Below the pieces are notes generated by a model. It was not told where the DNA came from. It made no database searches and saw nothing but the letters and a program-made list of their open reading frames with translations. A DNA stretch of 64,000 nt, taken from the NCBI RefSeq assembly GCF_964340395.1, contig NC_135570.1, forward strand, positions 1,434,501 through 1,498,500, in the 5' to 3' direction. Within the stretch, counting starts at the first letter, position 1. The number at the start of each line of letters is the position of its first letter. The position numbers and the translations under genes are program-made. Source of the DNA: Glandiceps talaboti (taxonomy: Eukaryota; Hemichordata; Enteropneusta; Spengelidae). Positions 31,119-54,637 of this stretch are shown one piece after another.

Positions 31119-31396
31119 GAGTGAGAGTTAAGATTGCAATAAGGTAAATTTTAAGTCTCAGAGCGGAAGGCTTATGGAGTTAGCGTGACAAAGACTGTTC
31201 TAAATTGAGGAGCCATATAAGCTTCTTGGGGACAAATGGTGTTTTTAGGATGCGGGTGTCGGAAGAAGATCGTATATGTCTACGGGAAGCATGAAGGTGA
31301 AGAAATTGAGAAAAGATATTCTGGAGCGGTTACCTCCAGCGCGTCATAACAAACAGATTGAAGAAACCTTGTATTGTATTGTATTGTATTGTATGC
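31119..31396. other. Intergenic with short TTGTA pentanucleotide run
   Basis: Four to five TTGTA units near 31370-31394 directly abut the retroelement fragment. Nothing else is recognised. Confidence 0.5.
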
Positions 31397-31589
31397 AAGA
31401 GTTGATTGGTAACCAATGCAAAGAGTGCAGAAGTGGTTCATCGTGGTTGAGCTCTGTGGCTTTGCACACAAGGCGTGTGGCTGCGTTCTGTACGCGCTGT
31501 AGCTTGTTAATAGGATACTTAGGACAACCAGAAAACAGACTATTACAGTAATCCAAACGGGCAGGAACAAACGAACAGTCAAGAGTCTT
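31397..31589 (-). pseudogene. Non-LTR retrotransposon reverse-transcriptase fragment
   Basis: Read on the - strand: ARLDYCNSLFSGCPKYPI, then NKLQRVQNAATRLVCKA, then LLHSLHWLPI. This series (RLDYCN, LQRVQNAAxRLV, LHWLP) is a hallmark of the region after the RT catalytic domain in L2/CR1/Jockey-type elements. Only about 65 codons remain and the frame ends in the pentanucleotide run. It is a different family portion from the fragments at 5.9 and 22.9 kb. Confidence 0.85.
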
Positions 31590-34138
31590 GGTTGCCTGCT
31601 AAGTTATAAAAATGACGGATTGAATATATACATGTAGTATTTTATGATTAGTATACATACATATGTGGAGGTCAAGTGTAATGAGGGGTTTGTTAAGGAT
31701 AAAATTAAATCTACCGAGAAATAGCTTCACTTATATACTACACACAGATACCAAGCTTTATTTCGAAATGTGACATTACATTGAGGTATACAAATAATTT
31801 GTTCTGCTTCGCTACTGTAATCAGGAATACGAAGGTATACATCTGCTCTGCTTCGCTACTGTAATAAGTAATATCAGCGGAAGACATAGAAATAATCACT
31901 GGAAATAAGTTTTAATAATGGAAAACTTGGAAACATACTCTCATATAAAATACATATTGTTATAATTAATGTTAAGCTAAAGAAATAATGACTTAATGTA
32001 TGGTTATATTAATAATATATCATAATACGTCACTTTCTAAAAATATGTGTATTCGTTTAATCTATGTAATAGTCTTGTAAACCAAATACTTATAAAGTGA
32101 ATTACGAAGTCTTCCATAGTGTGTCACTTAGACCTACTACGCCATAAAATACTAAAACTTATTAACATGTTGAGTTGCTATAACATGGTTGACGATATAC
32201 AGTATACAGTTTGGTTTATTTAGTGTTCCCTCTAATATCGATGGTATTATTAACGTAACAAGTCTCGGAAATACACTCATTAAATGTTCATGTTACTTTC
32301 TTCAAGAACACTCCAACTTTTCCCAGTTAAAATCAAACAAGAATCTGGGATCAACGTGCATTTTTTAAATTGAGGTCATTGTAGTCATTTTAGAATCCAA
32401 TATGGCCACTGAATCCAATATGGCCGACGAATACTTTATCAACTCTATGGGAAAATGAAAGATTGACAATTTCCTCAAAATGGTGAACCCCCCAATTTCT
32501 TTTATTAATTTCTATTATACAGCAACGTTTGGATAGAATCTATTTGATTTCTGGGAAATTGTTACTGAGGCTAATTCTACCCTACAGTACAAACCTTAAC
32601 GTATAGTTTTCAAAGTAGGAGTTTTGTAAAGCAACTTAATTTAATTTGACATGATTTTATCCTCATATCCTACAATTTGTAACCGCCATTATTTAATAAT
32701 TAATTATTTCAAATATTGTCACCAAGGATGGATCGTTTTAAGATCTTATAATAACAATGGTTTGGTCAGTCAGTCGGTCGGTCGGTCCATAAAAACGAAG
32801 TATTGATTGTACATTCAATTCACAATTATAGGTTTAACATTCTGGGTGCTTTAGAAATGATAATTCAAATAAGGAAGATGATGTGAACCATATCAAATGG
32901 AGCTGTTAAAGCTCACAAAGTTCGGCGATGAACGATAATTTTCACCAAGAGCCAGACTCCTTGAGTCAGCATATTATCATCAGTTGTGGGTTTTGTTTAA
33001 GAGGGCGTTACTTGTTGTCAAGAAATAAAGTGTCGGTCGGTTGGATTATGAGAAACCTAGAAATAAATAGAACTTTCTTACATAGATAGTAACAAATTAC
33101 ACAATTCGTAATATTGACATTTATGTTTTAAAAAAAGCTAAATTTCATGACAAATGTTTCTGTATAATACGTACTGAAATTGTTTGAAATATATTACATG
33201 TTATTATACCGAAGTAGATAGAATTAACGTCAGTTGAACCTTTCACAATAATAAAGATAAAATGATGAACCTAATAAATTAACCATGATTCAAAATCTAA
33301 CAAATAATTGTTTGATAATTAAGCGATTGTCATTTGAAACTAACAGGCTAACTAACTAACTAATTTACTACTCACACAGTGGATTTATACAATAATTTGG
33401 TCATTTCATTGGTCCTATTTACATCTCTATAAAACATTGTGGTGAGCATTTGTGGTGCAAATACATTAATTCAGGCGGATAGCCTCTATGAACATATCTA
33501 CGCTACAACTTGTCGTTATATAGATCAACAAGAGTACAAACACGACCTACGTTATGAGACACTTGGCGATCATTGTCACCCCAAAAACTCAATGTCTATA
33601 CACATTCCTAACTGTAGTTAAATCACAAACAACTCTAAATATCGTAATGTGTAAAATCAAGGAATCCAATTTGGTCTCAATCTAATAAACCTATCATTGA
33701 ACTATATATTGTAACTTGTAATAAAACTAAGCGAGGAGTAATTTTTGGAGAATACACAGTCTCATATAAACCGTGTATGCATCATGGGAGCAGGCCTGTT
33801 TCCCCATGTCCTTTCGCCCCTTCCCCCGGCCTTTGCCCCCCCCTTCCAGTTGATCATGAATAAAAAATGTTTAGGGTTTGTTATCTCTAAGACATGAGCT
33901 TCATGGTATATATTACGTAACCCATTGATTCGTTGGTAGCTGAATGTCCTGACCACATCCAAATCAATATTATTTTACACTGTTATCTGCAAATTTACTT
34001 AGATTTTATCCTAACAAACGTAGTTCAATGGTTATTGTATATTGACACATTTCAACGTTTTTGTTATGGAAAGATACAGTAAGAGTGTCAAAATTATGAA
34101 TCAACGTTCGTTGGTCTGTAATCGTCATTCAGACAACG
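31590..34138. other. Intergenic, nothing recognised
   Basis: Minor repeats only: CTGCTTCGCTACTGTAAT twice near 31805 and 31848, AATCCAATATGGCC twice near 32395, and a short CGGT run near 32776. No gene is recognised. Confidence 0.4.
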
Positions 34139-34219
34139 AAACTGAATTTAGTGATAAATATATCAAACTGAATTTAGTGATAAATATATCAAACTGAGTT
34201 TAGTGATAAATATATCACT
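34139..34219. repeat. Three tandem copies of a ~27-bp unit
   Basis: The unit contains AACTGAATTTAGTGATAAA followed by TATATCA, repeated three times with one substitution (GAGTTT in the third). Confidence 0.85.
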
Positions 34220-35434
34220 CATGAAATATATACACGTTTGTTGACTGCATATTTATACTATTTCAATAACTACTTTTTTGATAGTATAAATAATCTAATC
34301 TTGTAAATGATCTAATCTCATAAATAATCTAATCTAACATATGTCTGATCACTTTTCGTTGTATGTTCAGTTTCTTAACTTTAGATATCGAGAGACAAAC
34401 AAACTAAAAACCTATGTACATGATCTCAATATATCTAAAGTTACTTGTATCTTATATAAAACATTGACATGTATGACCATGTTCATGCTATACACCTTTA
34501 ATAAAGCTAACTATGTACAAAACAGACGAATGCGATGACTTCTATCATTTCAATGATTCTTGTTTCTCCAAATTACTGCTAAACATAGAATGAAGTGAAG
34601 TAGAATTGTATCTGTCAACAAATGCATCCTAAATTGTATCTTGAAGACGTCGTATAATTATTTATGGTAAATTACAACAGAACCTTTAACCTTTAACCTT
34701 TAATCTTAAGTAATTTGCCGCAAGCTAATCTTTAGGTGTAATAGTGACTTTGAAAATATCACCATATACTTATTGTGTATGGACACGTGATCACATTAAG
34801 ACTTGTGTACATCGTATATCAAGATGGTACAAGTCGTAACTTCAAGTCAGAAAATGTATTCCTGATTGAATTCTGCCTATGACAAAGATAACGTACATTT
34901 CTAGAAAAGATCTACAAACAACCAAGTGTTTATATATATATATATATAATTATGAAAACACCTGTGCTGGAGTAAACAAAGTTAATATATCATACGGTAC
35001 AAGTAACACAGATATAGGAGATGTCAATATATTAATCAGTACTGTGTTACTTAGGCCAAAAAATAAGTGTGTGTTTTCGATAACATGGCCTCAGAGAATA
35101 GGATAAGTAGGTCGGGATTTTATTTTACTTCATTTTACCTTTTTAAGTGTTTTTTGGGGGGGTTTTTTTTGACAAATATTACTTCGACCGAAAACCCAAA
35201 CGAAATATCGTCAGAACACCGCTTCTGTGATAGTTTGATGAAATATGTACAGACATCACTGAGGAAAGAAAACAACTCAGCATGAAGGTCAAGAAGACAA
35301 ATCGTTTTGTTTTAAATATTTAAAACATGTTTAGTGTCAATGGGTTAAACTACAGTTATCGGAAACACACCATTTTTGTTGTGACTTATACGTTCATAGT
35401 TCACGTTTCATAGATTTCACCCGTTTGTAGTATT
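34220..35434. other. 3' flank of gene 2 and intergenic
   Basis: The part near 35434 is probably the 3' untranslated region of the exon-4b transcript. TTTATT at 35119-35124 reads AATAAA on the - strand about 310 bases after the stop. An (ACCTTTA)3 heptamer run lies at about 34683-34704. No other gene is recognised. Confidence 0.4.
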
Positions 35435-43108
<7,674 letters not shown>

Positions 43109-43593
43109 AGTGATAAAAGTGTGTATTTATCCTAAATAGCAGATCTGTGAAATATCAAACCAACCTTAAGTTGACAATTATTAGAAAATAACTCAGGAGA
43201 GAATATTTTCATAGACAGATATACTTCAGATTTAGTCTGAGAACAGAGTTGTTAGTGTCTGCATGAACACTTCAATTCGTTAATGATTTCGTGAAAATTT
43301 CTATGGCGACAAATCTTAAGAGCTTTTGGTGCTGGCTCCGTTCCTTAGAAACAACATCTTTTCCAGCGAGTATTTCCTGAGGAGCTGTTGCCGGTCGTCT
43401 TATCAAATGGCTTCACACTTTATTCGCTTTATGGAGTTGTTATAAAGGTGATAAAGATGAAATTGAACTTGTGTTATGCTATCTTCTGATGAATCAAACT
43501 GGGATCAGCACTGTAAGAAACACAAATAAAATGCATTAATGTCAGTTAATAACAAAATGATAATGAATATTTACCTATCATTAATCATTGTGG
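43109..43593. other. 5' flank of gene 2
   Basis: Probably 5' untranslated region and promoter of gene 2. No promoter element can be identified confidently. Confidence 0.35.
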
Positions 43594-43887
43594 AGTCATG
43601 GTGGGTGAATGGTTAGAGTGGTCTGCTTGGAATCTGTAGTCAGTCAACCCAGCTATATAATTGGGGACCTGGTAGGATACAGGTTGCAATGTGAATGCTT
43701 TAATCCAATGTGCTTATAGAGGCTGCAATGGATTGTATGCTCCCCAGGGAGTTGAAGAAGTATAAAGGGCCTCTGTGCCGCTATAGATCCATTCCATGGG
43801 TAATAATTGTAAAGTGATTTGAGCACAGATTGGGGAAAGCACTATATAAAAACCAACGTTATTATTTATTATTCTTATTATTAATAG
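43594..43887 (+). mobile_element. SINE with tRNA-like head and V-type 3' domain
   Basis: The head GGTGAATGGTTAGAGTGGTC resembles a tRNA A box with one mismatch, and GGTTGCAATGT about 60 bases on could be a degraded B box. The 3' part has TTGTAAAGTGATTTGAGCAC, then AAAGCACTATATAAAAAC, ending in a TTATTATT tail. The GTAAAG...TTTGAGC...GCACTATATAA pattern is the conserved V domain found in SINEs of many animals. No clear target duplication. Proximal 5' region of gene 2. Confidence 0.75.
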
Positions 43888-44765
43888 TTACAATGCCGAC
43901 AAGAAGTGCATAACGTTTACTTTACTTAGTTCAAAGAGTTATCTTCACTATCAAGGGTACATTAGTTTATATCCTACCGTATGCTACCCAGTGCAATTTT
44001 CATTTACTGTCATATTAATTTCATTGTTATTCGAAATTACCTGTAAATGTTCTTTGCCAAATTGATCGGTAATCTACAGAGTAAATCTGGCAATCAAATG
44101 ATTTCATGTTTAACACATCAACAGGCCTGGGATACAACAAATGCATTGCCAAAACCTGACATCTCAATTTATAATACTTAAATAATATTAAATACAAAAT
44201 GAACACTAACGTTAAATTAATACAGACCCACTCTAAAGGCTTGCATGTGTCATCTTTATGTTATCGGCATATGGCAAATAAGACGATTTTCTTTCCTTCT
44301 ATTAGACTTTCGAAGGTAGCGTGCTGCCAGCTGATGTGTATTGTTATCTGTCAATCTATATCGACAACTCGAAAACATAAATCACGCGAAGATAGAAGTA
44401 AAGTTTTAGCTATTGCAATATATATGTATTGCGTGCAAGCACTTTATGGGCAATAAGTCCTGAGAGAGTACACTAGAACCCACGCTGGACCTTTAGTGTT
44501 TTATCTATTTAGTATACAGTAAATTGCACTTGAAAGCAGACAGTTCCTGTCTACTGCACGTTTATAGTAGCATACACGTTTACACACCACTTGTTTCTGT
44601 TGAATGAGAAATCAATAGGCTTTAATGCAAGAATGTCTTCTATCATTTACGCTTGCAAAGATTATAGGTAAATGACAACAAGTCAGTGACATGAATGACA
44701 TAAACTACTAATGGTACATATTACAACACTGTTTTATTGGAGCAATGTGTCACGAGTCAACTTAA
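43888..44765. other. Intergenic, nothing recognised
   Basis: An 85-codon frame (44199-44456 +) has no family resemblance. Confidence 0.4.
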
Positions 44766-44818
44766 CAACATTTAGAGTATCACAGAAACACTAAAACTAT
44801 AGCAAATACATAAACTCC
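44766..44818. repeat. Inverted single copy of the 41.9-kb tandem unit
   Basis: GAGTATCACAGAAACACTAA, then AACTATAGCAAATACATAAACTCC (here split into blocks), is the reverse complement of the unit repeated at 41,938-42,135. Confidence 0.8.
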
Positions 44819-44821
44819 CCA

Positions 44822-44895
44822 TTCAAGTGTATGGAGTCTACTGTTGACAACATACCCACACCGCCATTCAAGTGTATGGAGTCTACTGTCTACTG
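44822..44895. repeat. Direct repeat CATTCAAGTGTATGGAGTCT, two copies
   Basis: Copies near 44821 and 44863, each followed by ACTGT. Directly adjacent to the inverted unit above, so both may belong to one composite repeat. Confidence 0.75.
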
Positions 44896-46912
44896 TCGAC
44901 AGCATAAGTTATTAAACATTGAGATAAATAATGGCGATTGGGAACGTTTTGACTCATATTTTGAGCACTGCAGAACCAGTGACGGAGACACGGGTTGTTG
45001 TGACGTAGAACGCAGGGGTATAGAATCGATATTTTTTGTTCAAAGTCAATAACTTAACTTGTGCACAGTGTAGGGGTCTCCAGTTGATGCTAAGATGCCA
45101 GCTCAAAAAAGTAGACTGAGGGATTGAGAAGAACTGTGTCAGTATTTACACGGAGAGTATAAATCCCCAATATCTAATCATTTCAGAGAGATAAGAAAGA
45201 TTTTATGTTTACAATATATTTATATCTACCATTTGATCAGTCTGAGATGCCTTCAGGTTGATCCAAAATTTAAACTATTTCTGTACATCTATGTAATCTT
45301 GTCTTAAAGAAACCCGATTACATCAGTGTGCAATATCCAACACTTTCACCACAACATTCAAAAACCGTTATTAAAAGACTGCCTTTAAAACATGGGTATA
45401 AGGCTTTAACTAGTACACTCGCCATCCCAGTGGATAGGACTCGTGTGTTTATTACTCACCATGTTACATTGACAGACAGTCATATTGTCTCGTTTCTATC
45501 AGAGAATAAAGTGTATGAAAACGTGACATTGCAAGCAAGGAACAGCTTACTGTGCAATCACAATTCCCAACACATGCCATATCTAACCATTATCGACATG
45601 TTTGATGCGAAGTAATACTTCCGTGTTCTTTGATAAACTTACCTTTATAATTCGATCAACAACATATATCCACAATACATGTCAGTTATTATTATCACAG
45701 TAATGATAATTATACCAATAACCATGTCGAGTTTCACATGATATATTTAGTTGACTTACCGAACATAGGGACTCATTCCATTTCTTACTATACACATCTG
45801 TATTCCTATCATTAAAACCGTATTGTGTTTTAAAACAATGATACTTGTCTATCATTTATTAGACTGTTAAGTTTTAGAAAGGACAAGTTCTTAGATACTG
45901 AAGTCTAAAGTTTAATCTTGACAGTTCAACCATCCTTTGAAAACTTTCCGCCGAGATTACAAAACTAAGTAAATGTAATTTGTTAAACCGTTGTCATATA
46001 AAGACGTAAAGGGAAGTATTTACCAACTGCTATCCTTCATATTTTGTACTACCATGTCTTCCAACTAGATTTAGAAAGTACACATGAAAAACAAGAAACG
46101 TAGTAGAATTTAGTGTACAACCTGACTTGAGTAAGTATCATAGTTGAACATATGTATAATGATTATGAGAGACATTCACTAAAGTTGCACATCATGTACT
46201 CCTTGAAATGAAAGACTTAACATAGTGTAAGATAAAAATACAATTACCATAGTTGAACATAATTCACAGCTTAGGTTAATAGACAACCAACAATAGTTGA
46301 ATATAATGTAAAACCTGCGTTGAAAGACAATTCAAATATTAGTTGATCATAATTTACAACCATATTTATTATTCCATAATTTAGTACATGTTATTCCATT
46401 AGATATGGTTTTATGACAATTATTACTGTAGTTGGCGATGATATCGATGTGCCTATGAGGTACAAACTGTGGTTTACGTAGGCCATATTCTCCAATTATG
46501 GACTTATCATTTTGAATGTACTGGTGTCTTTCATGAGTTCAGTATACATGGTAATTAAAAAACAACATTCCAGTTTAACCACCATGTCAGTTTTTTGAGA
46601 TTTGATATTTCCAAGATGACACATTGGATTAGGAACACAGATAAATTTTCAATTAGAGACGAACAGACGATATATCAAACATGTAATCGTCTGCCATAAA
46701 ACCACCTCAGTGCAAAGTTGTGCAAATGTTTAGATTTCACAAATGGCAAATCATTTATGTCACTTGTCATATATCTAATTTCAACATAAAGCTTCTCAAA
46801 TTTACATCTGACGATTTAGCACATGCCACTCTATTGGTGGAAGGTTTTAGAAATAGATGGTCAGTGGAACATTAATATCGTGATTGTTTACTCTCTAATG
46901 TCAGTCAGTCAC
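44896..46912. other. Intergenic, nothing recognised
   Basis: A 95-codon frame at 45328-45615 (+) reads like ordinary protein in part (VDRTRVFITHHVTLTDS) but has no recognisable domain or splice support. Confidence 0.35.
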
Positions 46913-46914
46913 AC

Positions 46915-46960
46915 ACAAACACACACACACACACATGTATGTATGTATATATATATATAT
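46915..46960. repeat. (AC)n-(TATG)-(TA)n short compound tract
   Basis: Left flank of the Penelope-like hairpin. Confidence 0.9.
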
Positions 46961-47082
46961 AACTCGGTGAGTATCAATCTGCTAAGACAGTGCTCTATAC
47001 CGCAGTGGCAGAGCGTAATAGTTTTGGTAGTACTGGAACTCTTTCTTGGGTTACACCCAAGAAAGAGTTCCAGTACTACCAA

Positions 47083-47088
<6 letters not shown>
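46961..47088 (-). mobile_element. Penelope-like fragment ending in a perfect 34-bp hairpin
   Basis: Starts like the 40.2-kb fragment (CTCGGTGAGTATCAATCTGC onward). It then extends into GGTAGTACTGGAACTC and TTTCTTGGGT and folds back: 47018-47051 is exactly complementary to 47055-47088 around TAC. The inverted part lacks the outer segment, so the structure is one full arm plus one truncated inverted arm, as in the 15.9-kb element. Flanked by (TA)n. Confidence 0.65.

Positions 47089-47136
<48 letters not shown>
47085..47136. repeat. (TA)n tract, right flank of hairpin
   Basis: About 25 TA units. Confidence 0.95.
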
Positions 47137-47139
<3 letters not shown>

Positions 47140-49838
47140 CGCATTATACAGTAGTCATGCAATGGGAGAGAGATGCAATGTTTCCAATGAGATGTATTGA
47201 AGTATTAAGTAAAACTAAAAGTCGTATAGTACGAACATAAAATGACACAGTTGTTGATTAACGTCTTTTCACCTCAGACGAAATATTTTCTCAAGCCTGA
47301 ACAGTTTCTAAACTGATACAAAGTAGATGTAGTGAAAAGAAGTTATACTTCAGATTTGTCTGGTTGTTAAGTGTTTTTTCACTGTTCCACAACCCCGTAT
47401 TTATCCCTTGTACGTATTCGTTATTGGAAGGAATATTAATTAATTAATTAATGTCGATGTATCTGATTAACGCTGTATCTAATTGGGGTACTGTATACTA
47501 TCATCTACATTCTATTCAATAGTATACGACATTCATGATAGCTCAACCACTTGCATTGTGGTTTCACCATCCTTTGCATATGGTCATAAAGTGACAGAAA
47601 CCCTGTAACAGTTATAATTATTTCTATAAACCGAGCTATAGAATTTATTATAGCTCACTAAATGTACGAGAAATGAAAGAGATTACTGTTATGCTGGTAG
47701 GTGTAAAATTTCATTGATTAAAATGTAACTGAGTATCACATATGAACGCTCTCGCCATATGTCCTTTATAAAGATGACGAATCATAGAATTCATCGCTGA
47801 TTGTCATTATTACGTGGCAATTCAACTCCGTCACTTGAAATTGTCACCAACCGTTTGTCACTTGATCATCAGTTGGTCTAAAGCAGTGACCATGATAGTA
47901 CTTGAAAATGTTGCAACGCAACACAACAACAAATCCAGATGAACAGAGTGAAATCACTCGACTATTGACATCATACATTGATGATTGAGCTCTTCATTAA
48001 CAATATACAACATAAACACTGCATCATGTTATCTGTGCTGAATGAATGAATGTAGTAATCGATCAAATTGTCGCAGACAAGGCTATGGGCTGTAATTAAC
48101 ATGAACCCCGGATTTCAGGTCAAGCCAAGGTGACCATACGCAAAGCACACTAAGCAAAGCAGACGACACAAACGTGGTTAAAAAAAGGCGTACGGAGACT
48201 GTTCTGTCATATTTATTGGTCTCTCAAATTACAATAATTTGTTCACATTCATACCAATTACTGTACTCGCTGCTAAATGATTCGTCGTGTTTTAGAATTC
48301 GGAACACAAAAGTTTACATCAAAAGGCAACCATCAAAGACCATAAATTTACAATCTATGAGTGAATTATAAACTATTCGAATGAATAGCTAACACGCTCA
48401 GTTTGAGCAGTGTCCACTAGCAAAATATACAAGTTGTGTCTTATCAGAGATGTGTCATTCAAAGTTCATTACTGTACACATTACATCTTATACTGTCTAA
48501 TCCCTGGTAATACGGCAAGGCAAATAATTTCATAATGGTAATATTAAACGCGGTGTGCATTATACATGTCATGTACAATGATGCATTTAGACAGGCCGAC
48601 CGTCTCTTGCAGCACTTTTGAATCAAAGTCGCATTAATTCAATAGAGAATACGGTGATACCCCCAGGTTACCACAATACATAATTCCCTTATATAACACG
48701 CGATCAAATGCCGATACACTAAGTGAATAAACAATTCAAATGTGTGGGAGGAATCACTTGTACGACCCGTATGGAAAGGAGTATCTTGTGGCGATATCTG
48801 TCCGTCTGTCTCTTTGTCTCTTTGTATGTCAGTCAGTCTTTTTGTGTATCTGTCCCTATGTTTGTCCGTTCGGAAGGGGGTGTTAAACACTTTCATTAAT
48901 TAGCAATATCTTGCCAGTGGTGACGTCAAAGTCTATGTACTCTGCATAGCAGATGGATATTCAATGATACACATATAGTTTAATGTTATCACATGTATAT
49001 ACCTTGTGATATGTTTTACTACATCAATCAAAAAGAAATCAATATCTTCGCCAACTTCTACGACAACATATAGTTTACTCTCATTAGTTTCTTTGGCTTA
49101 AGAGTCTAGCTGTACAGACAGGACACACTTTTGTGTTTTAACACTCTAGGAAGAATACCACTCGAGCTATTTCGTACAATACTGAATTACACAATCTGAC
49201 TAAAGGCATAGCATAGGCTTTGATAGATTTCATTCTCTGCATGATAACAAGCAGTTCCATAGGGTTAAAGTCGGAATTGAGTCTACAAATATACAAATAT
49301 TGACTTAGCCAAAATCACAGAGATGACTTTTAACGCTTTTATTAAGCCTTTATTAAATACATTTACTTTGACACAACCAATTACCTGTGTAAATGCTGGA
49401 TGTCCGATGAAAATCCTAATATTTGTATTCACTTCATAACTAACGCAATTGAGTGACAAGAACTACTGACCATGGTTAACCAGGGACTGTACTCTTTACA
49501 ATACAATCCAATAATATTTACACAGGGGTAGTCAGTTTGCAAAGACAGGCTCTTTCATTAAATATTCCTCGGTGGCATATGCAAGGCTTTCTTTCAATAT
49601 ACTAGATTATCCATATTGTTAAATATCTTCAGGTTAGGATTAAAACGAAGGTGCACAGAATAGTTGTCAGGACGACCAATAGAACAGGTTGATGAGGATG
49701 AAAGAATGGTCGTATTGAATATTCTTGGTTCCACTGATAAGATAATACTAATTGTAATGTGAGGACCTGAGATTCAATCACCGGCCTTTAATTGGGCATA
49801 AATGATAGAAGAGTGTAGGAGGCGAAAACAGCCAGCCA
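47137..49838. other. Intergenic, nothing recognised
   Basis: AT-rich. A short (TTAA)n run near 47429-47450 and a GTCTCTTTGT-like patch near 48800. No gene is recognised. Confidence 0.4.
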
Positions 49839-49839
49839 G

Positions 49840-49850
49840 ACGGACGGACG

Positions 49851-49926
<76 letters not shown>

Positions 49927-50055
49927 CACACACACACACACACATAGACACACACACATACATACATACATACATACATACATACATACATGCATAAATG
50001 CGTACGTGTGTACAGACAGACAGACAGTACTGACAGACAGACAGTACTGACAGTC

Positions 50056-50096
<41 letters not shown>

Positions 50097-50097
50097 C
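49840..50097. repeat. (GACA)n-(CA)n-(CATA)n-(GACA)n compound microsatellite
   Basis: GACG/GACA units to about 49924, (CA)n, CATA to about 49990, then GACA again with two TACT interruptions. Frames over it are artefacts. Confidence 0.95.
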
Positions 50098-51057
50098 TCT
50101 GTCATCAAAGCGAGTCGGCATAAAGATACACTGTGAAACCTGTATGTATGCAATGGGTGAAGTTGTTGTTCATATTCGTCAATACACAAAACACAGGGGT
50201 GAATTGTCAATGACTCCTGCTCTACAGACAAACAGATTTGTAATACAGGCGACTTTGATAGTGATTTACCAAAAAAGATTTGAATGAAAATCAATCAACG
50301 ATAAAATGATAAGCCGTTCAGATAGATGCGTGTTCCTGCAATTTATATTAATGTATGTGAGTTTGTTTTATGATTTTTTTTCCTATCCGGTAGCGAGTAT
50401 TGTCTGCTCCACATTAGCCATCACAGTCACCGTAAGGAATACAATCTCTAACATCAGAACTACTAACATGTCCTGTGGGTATGGTACAATCAGGAATGAG
50501 AACAATTCTATGTACTGAACGTACGTCTGTAACGTTGATTTGTATCAAGATAAAAAGTGCATATTAAGATTCTTACAAAACATTGGGTATTGTACAGTGT
50601 ATTCTGCAATGAGTGATGAGGCCCATAGAAATATCAACAAAGGACCTGAAGACTCTGAGCCAGAAGTCACTTCAAAAATCTTGAATTTCGGATAGGACGT
50701 TTTAGGTCGTGTTAAGTTACCCTCCCGGTGGATATATAAAGCAGGTTGCTATAGAAACCAGAGAGGTTTCATTGAATAGAGAATCTGTCAATATCTGCGA
50801 TAGGAGTAATCTTCTCAGTTCAATCAGACAACTTGATTCCAATGAAACAAGAGTTCCTCAAATCTATTAAGAGTTTACATGAATTTTAACACAGCCACTG
50901 GAATACCCAGATGAATTAGAGCGAGCAATGTACATTATGAACACCCTGGTTTGCGTTAAACGCATCGTACGTTTGATTCATAATCGCACATTTTACCAAA
51001 TTAATCTATTGTAAAGCTGATAATGGTAATTCACAAATTCAGTATGAAATATGCATA
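50098..51057. other. Intergenic, nothing recognised
   Basis: No gene or clear repeat. Confidence 0.4.
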
Positions 51058-51243
51058 CAAACATACATACATACATACATACATACATACATACATACAT
51101 ACATACATACATACATACATACATACATACATACATACACACATACATACATACACACATACATACACACACATACATACACACACATATACATACATAC
51201 ATACATACATACATACATACACATATACATACATACATACATA
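51058..51243. repeat. (CATA)n tract with CACA variants
   Basis: About 46 units; interruptions concentrated in the right half. Confidence 0.95.
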
Positions 51244-52420
51244 GTATAGCACTTCATTAACTTCAATAATCAACTGTCAAATCTTAGCCCTACTGCACTT
51301 GGTTTGAGTATATCTATTTTGGGGATTTCTTACAAGGGGTCGATGACATCACTATGTTTTTTTTGTCTTGGCAAATACAAAGAGTGTTAAAACACTGGAG
51401 TTAGGGTATCTGTGGCATCATCACTAGAGGTTTCTCATAATCCCTTGCAGAAATAAAGCAATATTATCGTAAATGTGGTAGAGCTATACAGAATTGTTAT
51501 GTAGATTACCGTGGTGTTATTTTATCATCTAAAATAATTTATAAATTGATAGCTGTACACTTGTAGCATACCACTAATTGGGTGATTAATTGATTCACTT
51601 TTGAATCGACTTCAGTTTTTAACAAACGAACACACTTTTAATGTTCTAAATAATCCTCTATGAGAGAGATGCTTTCTTAAATCATGGATACCTACACAGA
51701 ATATTTTCATAATTATAATTCTTGTAAACCCTATTGTCAAGACAATTATTTTTCTGCATTTTCCTGTTTATTATGACGAGTTCCATTATTCGACGAGAAC
51801 TCTATCACGTTTGCATGCTGAGGGGTATTTTATTCGCATACAAACACAACGCCATTGGTGTAATGCTGTGACCCTCTATATAGATGATATAGAAGCCAGA
51901 GCAACACTGCACATACAATCTAAATAAAACGACACTTTTAGATAGATAACCCATAGGTCCTGTGGTGATCTTTTAAATGCACAACAATATATTGCACATC
52001 AATCGTTAGCCGCTCTACGTAATCGCAGCGATTATCATAAATATAGCAGGAATATGGCGCCGTCGATATTGCCTAGCGTAGTGATTTCTTCCGACAGATG
52101 ATTGACATTGTCAACCGAATTTTCATTGCTACATTTCCTTGAGAGTTTACCAATTATTGCGGTTACTGCATGAAGTTGCACATCAAAGACTATTATTCCG
52201 TTACTGCCGGTAATTAACACCATTAGCGAAAGCTTTGACCAAATTATCTGTTTGGGATGAAATCGACAACAATAAAACTGTCTTTAGGTACCCATCATGT
52301 TATGTCCCACACTTTCCGTCAACTTATCTACACTTTATAATTGGACACTTTCAATCAAATGATCAAAACTCGAGAAAGTCCAACCTCTAATGTGGCTATT
52401 TCTGTTCTATACTTTGTCAA
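51244..52420. other. Intergenic, nothing definite
   Basis: A 50-codon protein-like + strand stretch near 51767-51925 (FHYSTRTLSRLHAEGYFIR) is not assigned; it might be a scrap of a mobile element. Confidence 0.35.
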
Positions 52421-54480
<2,060 letters not shown>

Positions 54481-54637
54481 GTTTGTCTGTCTGTCTCTCT
54501 GTCTGTCTGTCTGTCTGTCTTCGTCTCCTTTCTACTTCTTCCTCTACATTAACCAATCTCTGCATTTACGCTACCGTATCCGACATTATCCTTATTGTGT
54601 ATGTATGTCTCTGTCTCTGTCTCTGTCTCTGTCTCTA

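Noticed and set aside
34683-34704. Telomere-like heptamer run (ACCTTTA)3
   Set aside because: Only three units and not the usual metazoan telomere repeat; more likely a retroelement tail or chance.
43480-43510. CTGATGA as another hammerhead core
   Set aside because: No GAAA at the needed distance and no pairing stems; the same holds for CTGATGA near 6578 and CTGACGA near 19110.
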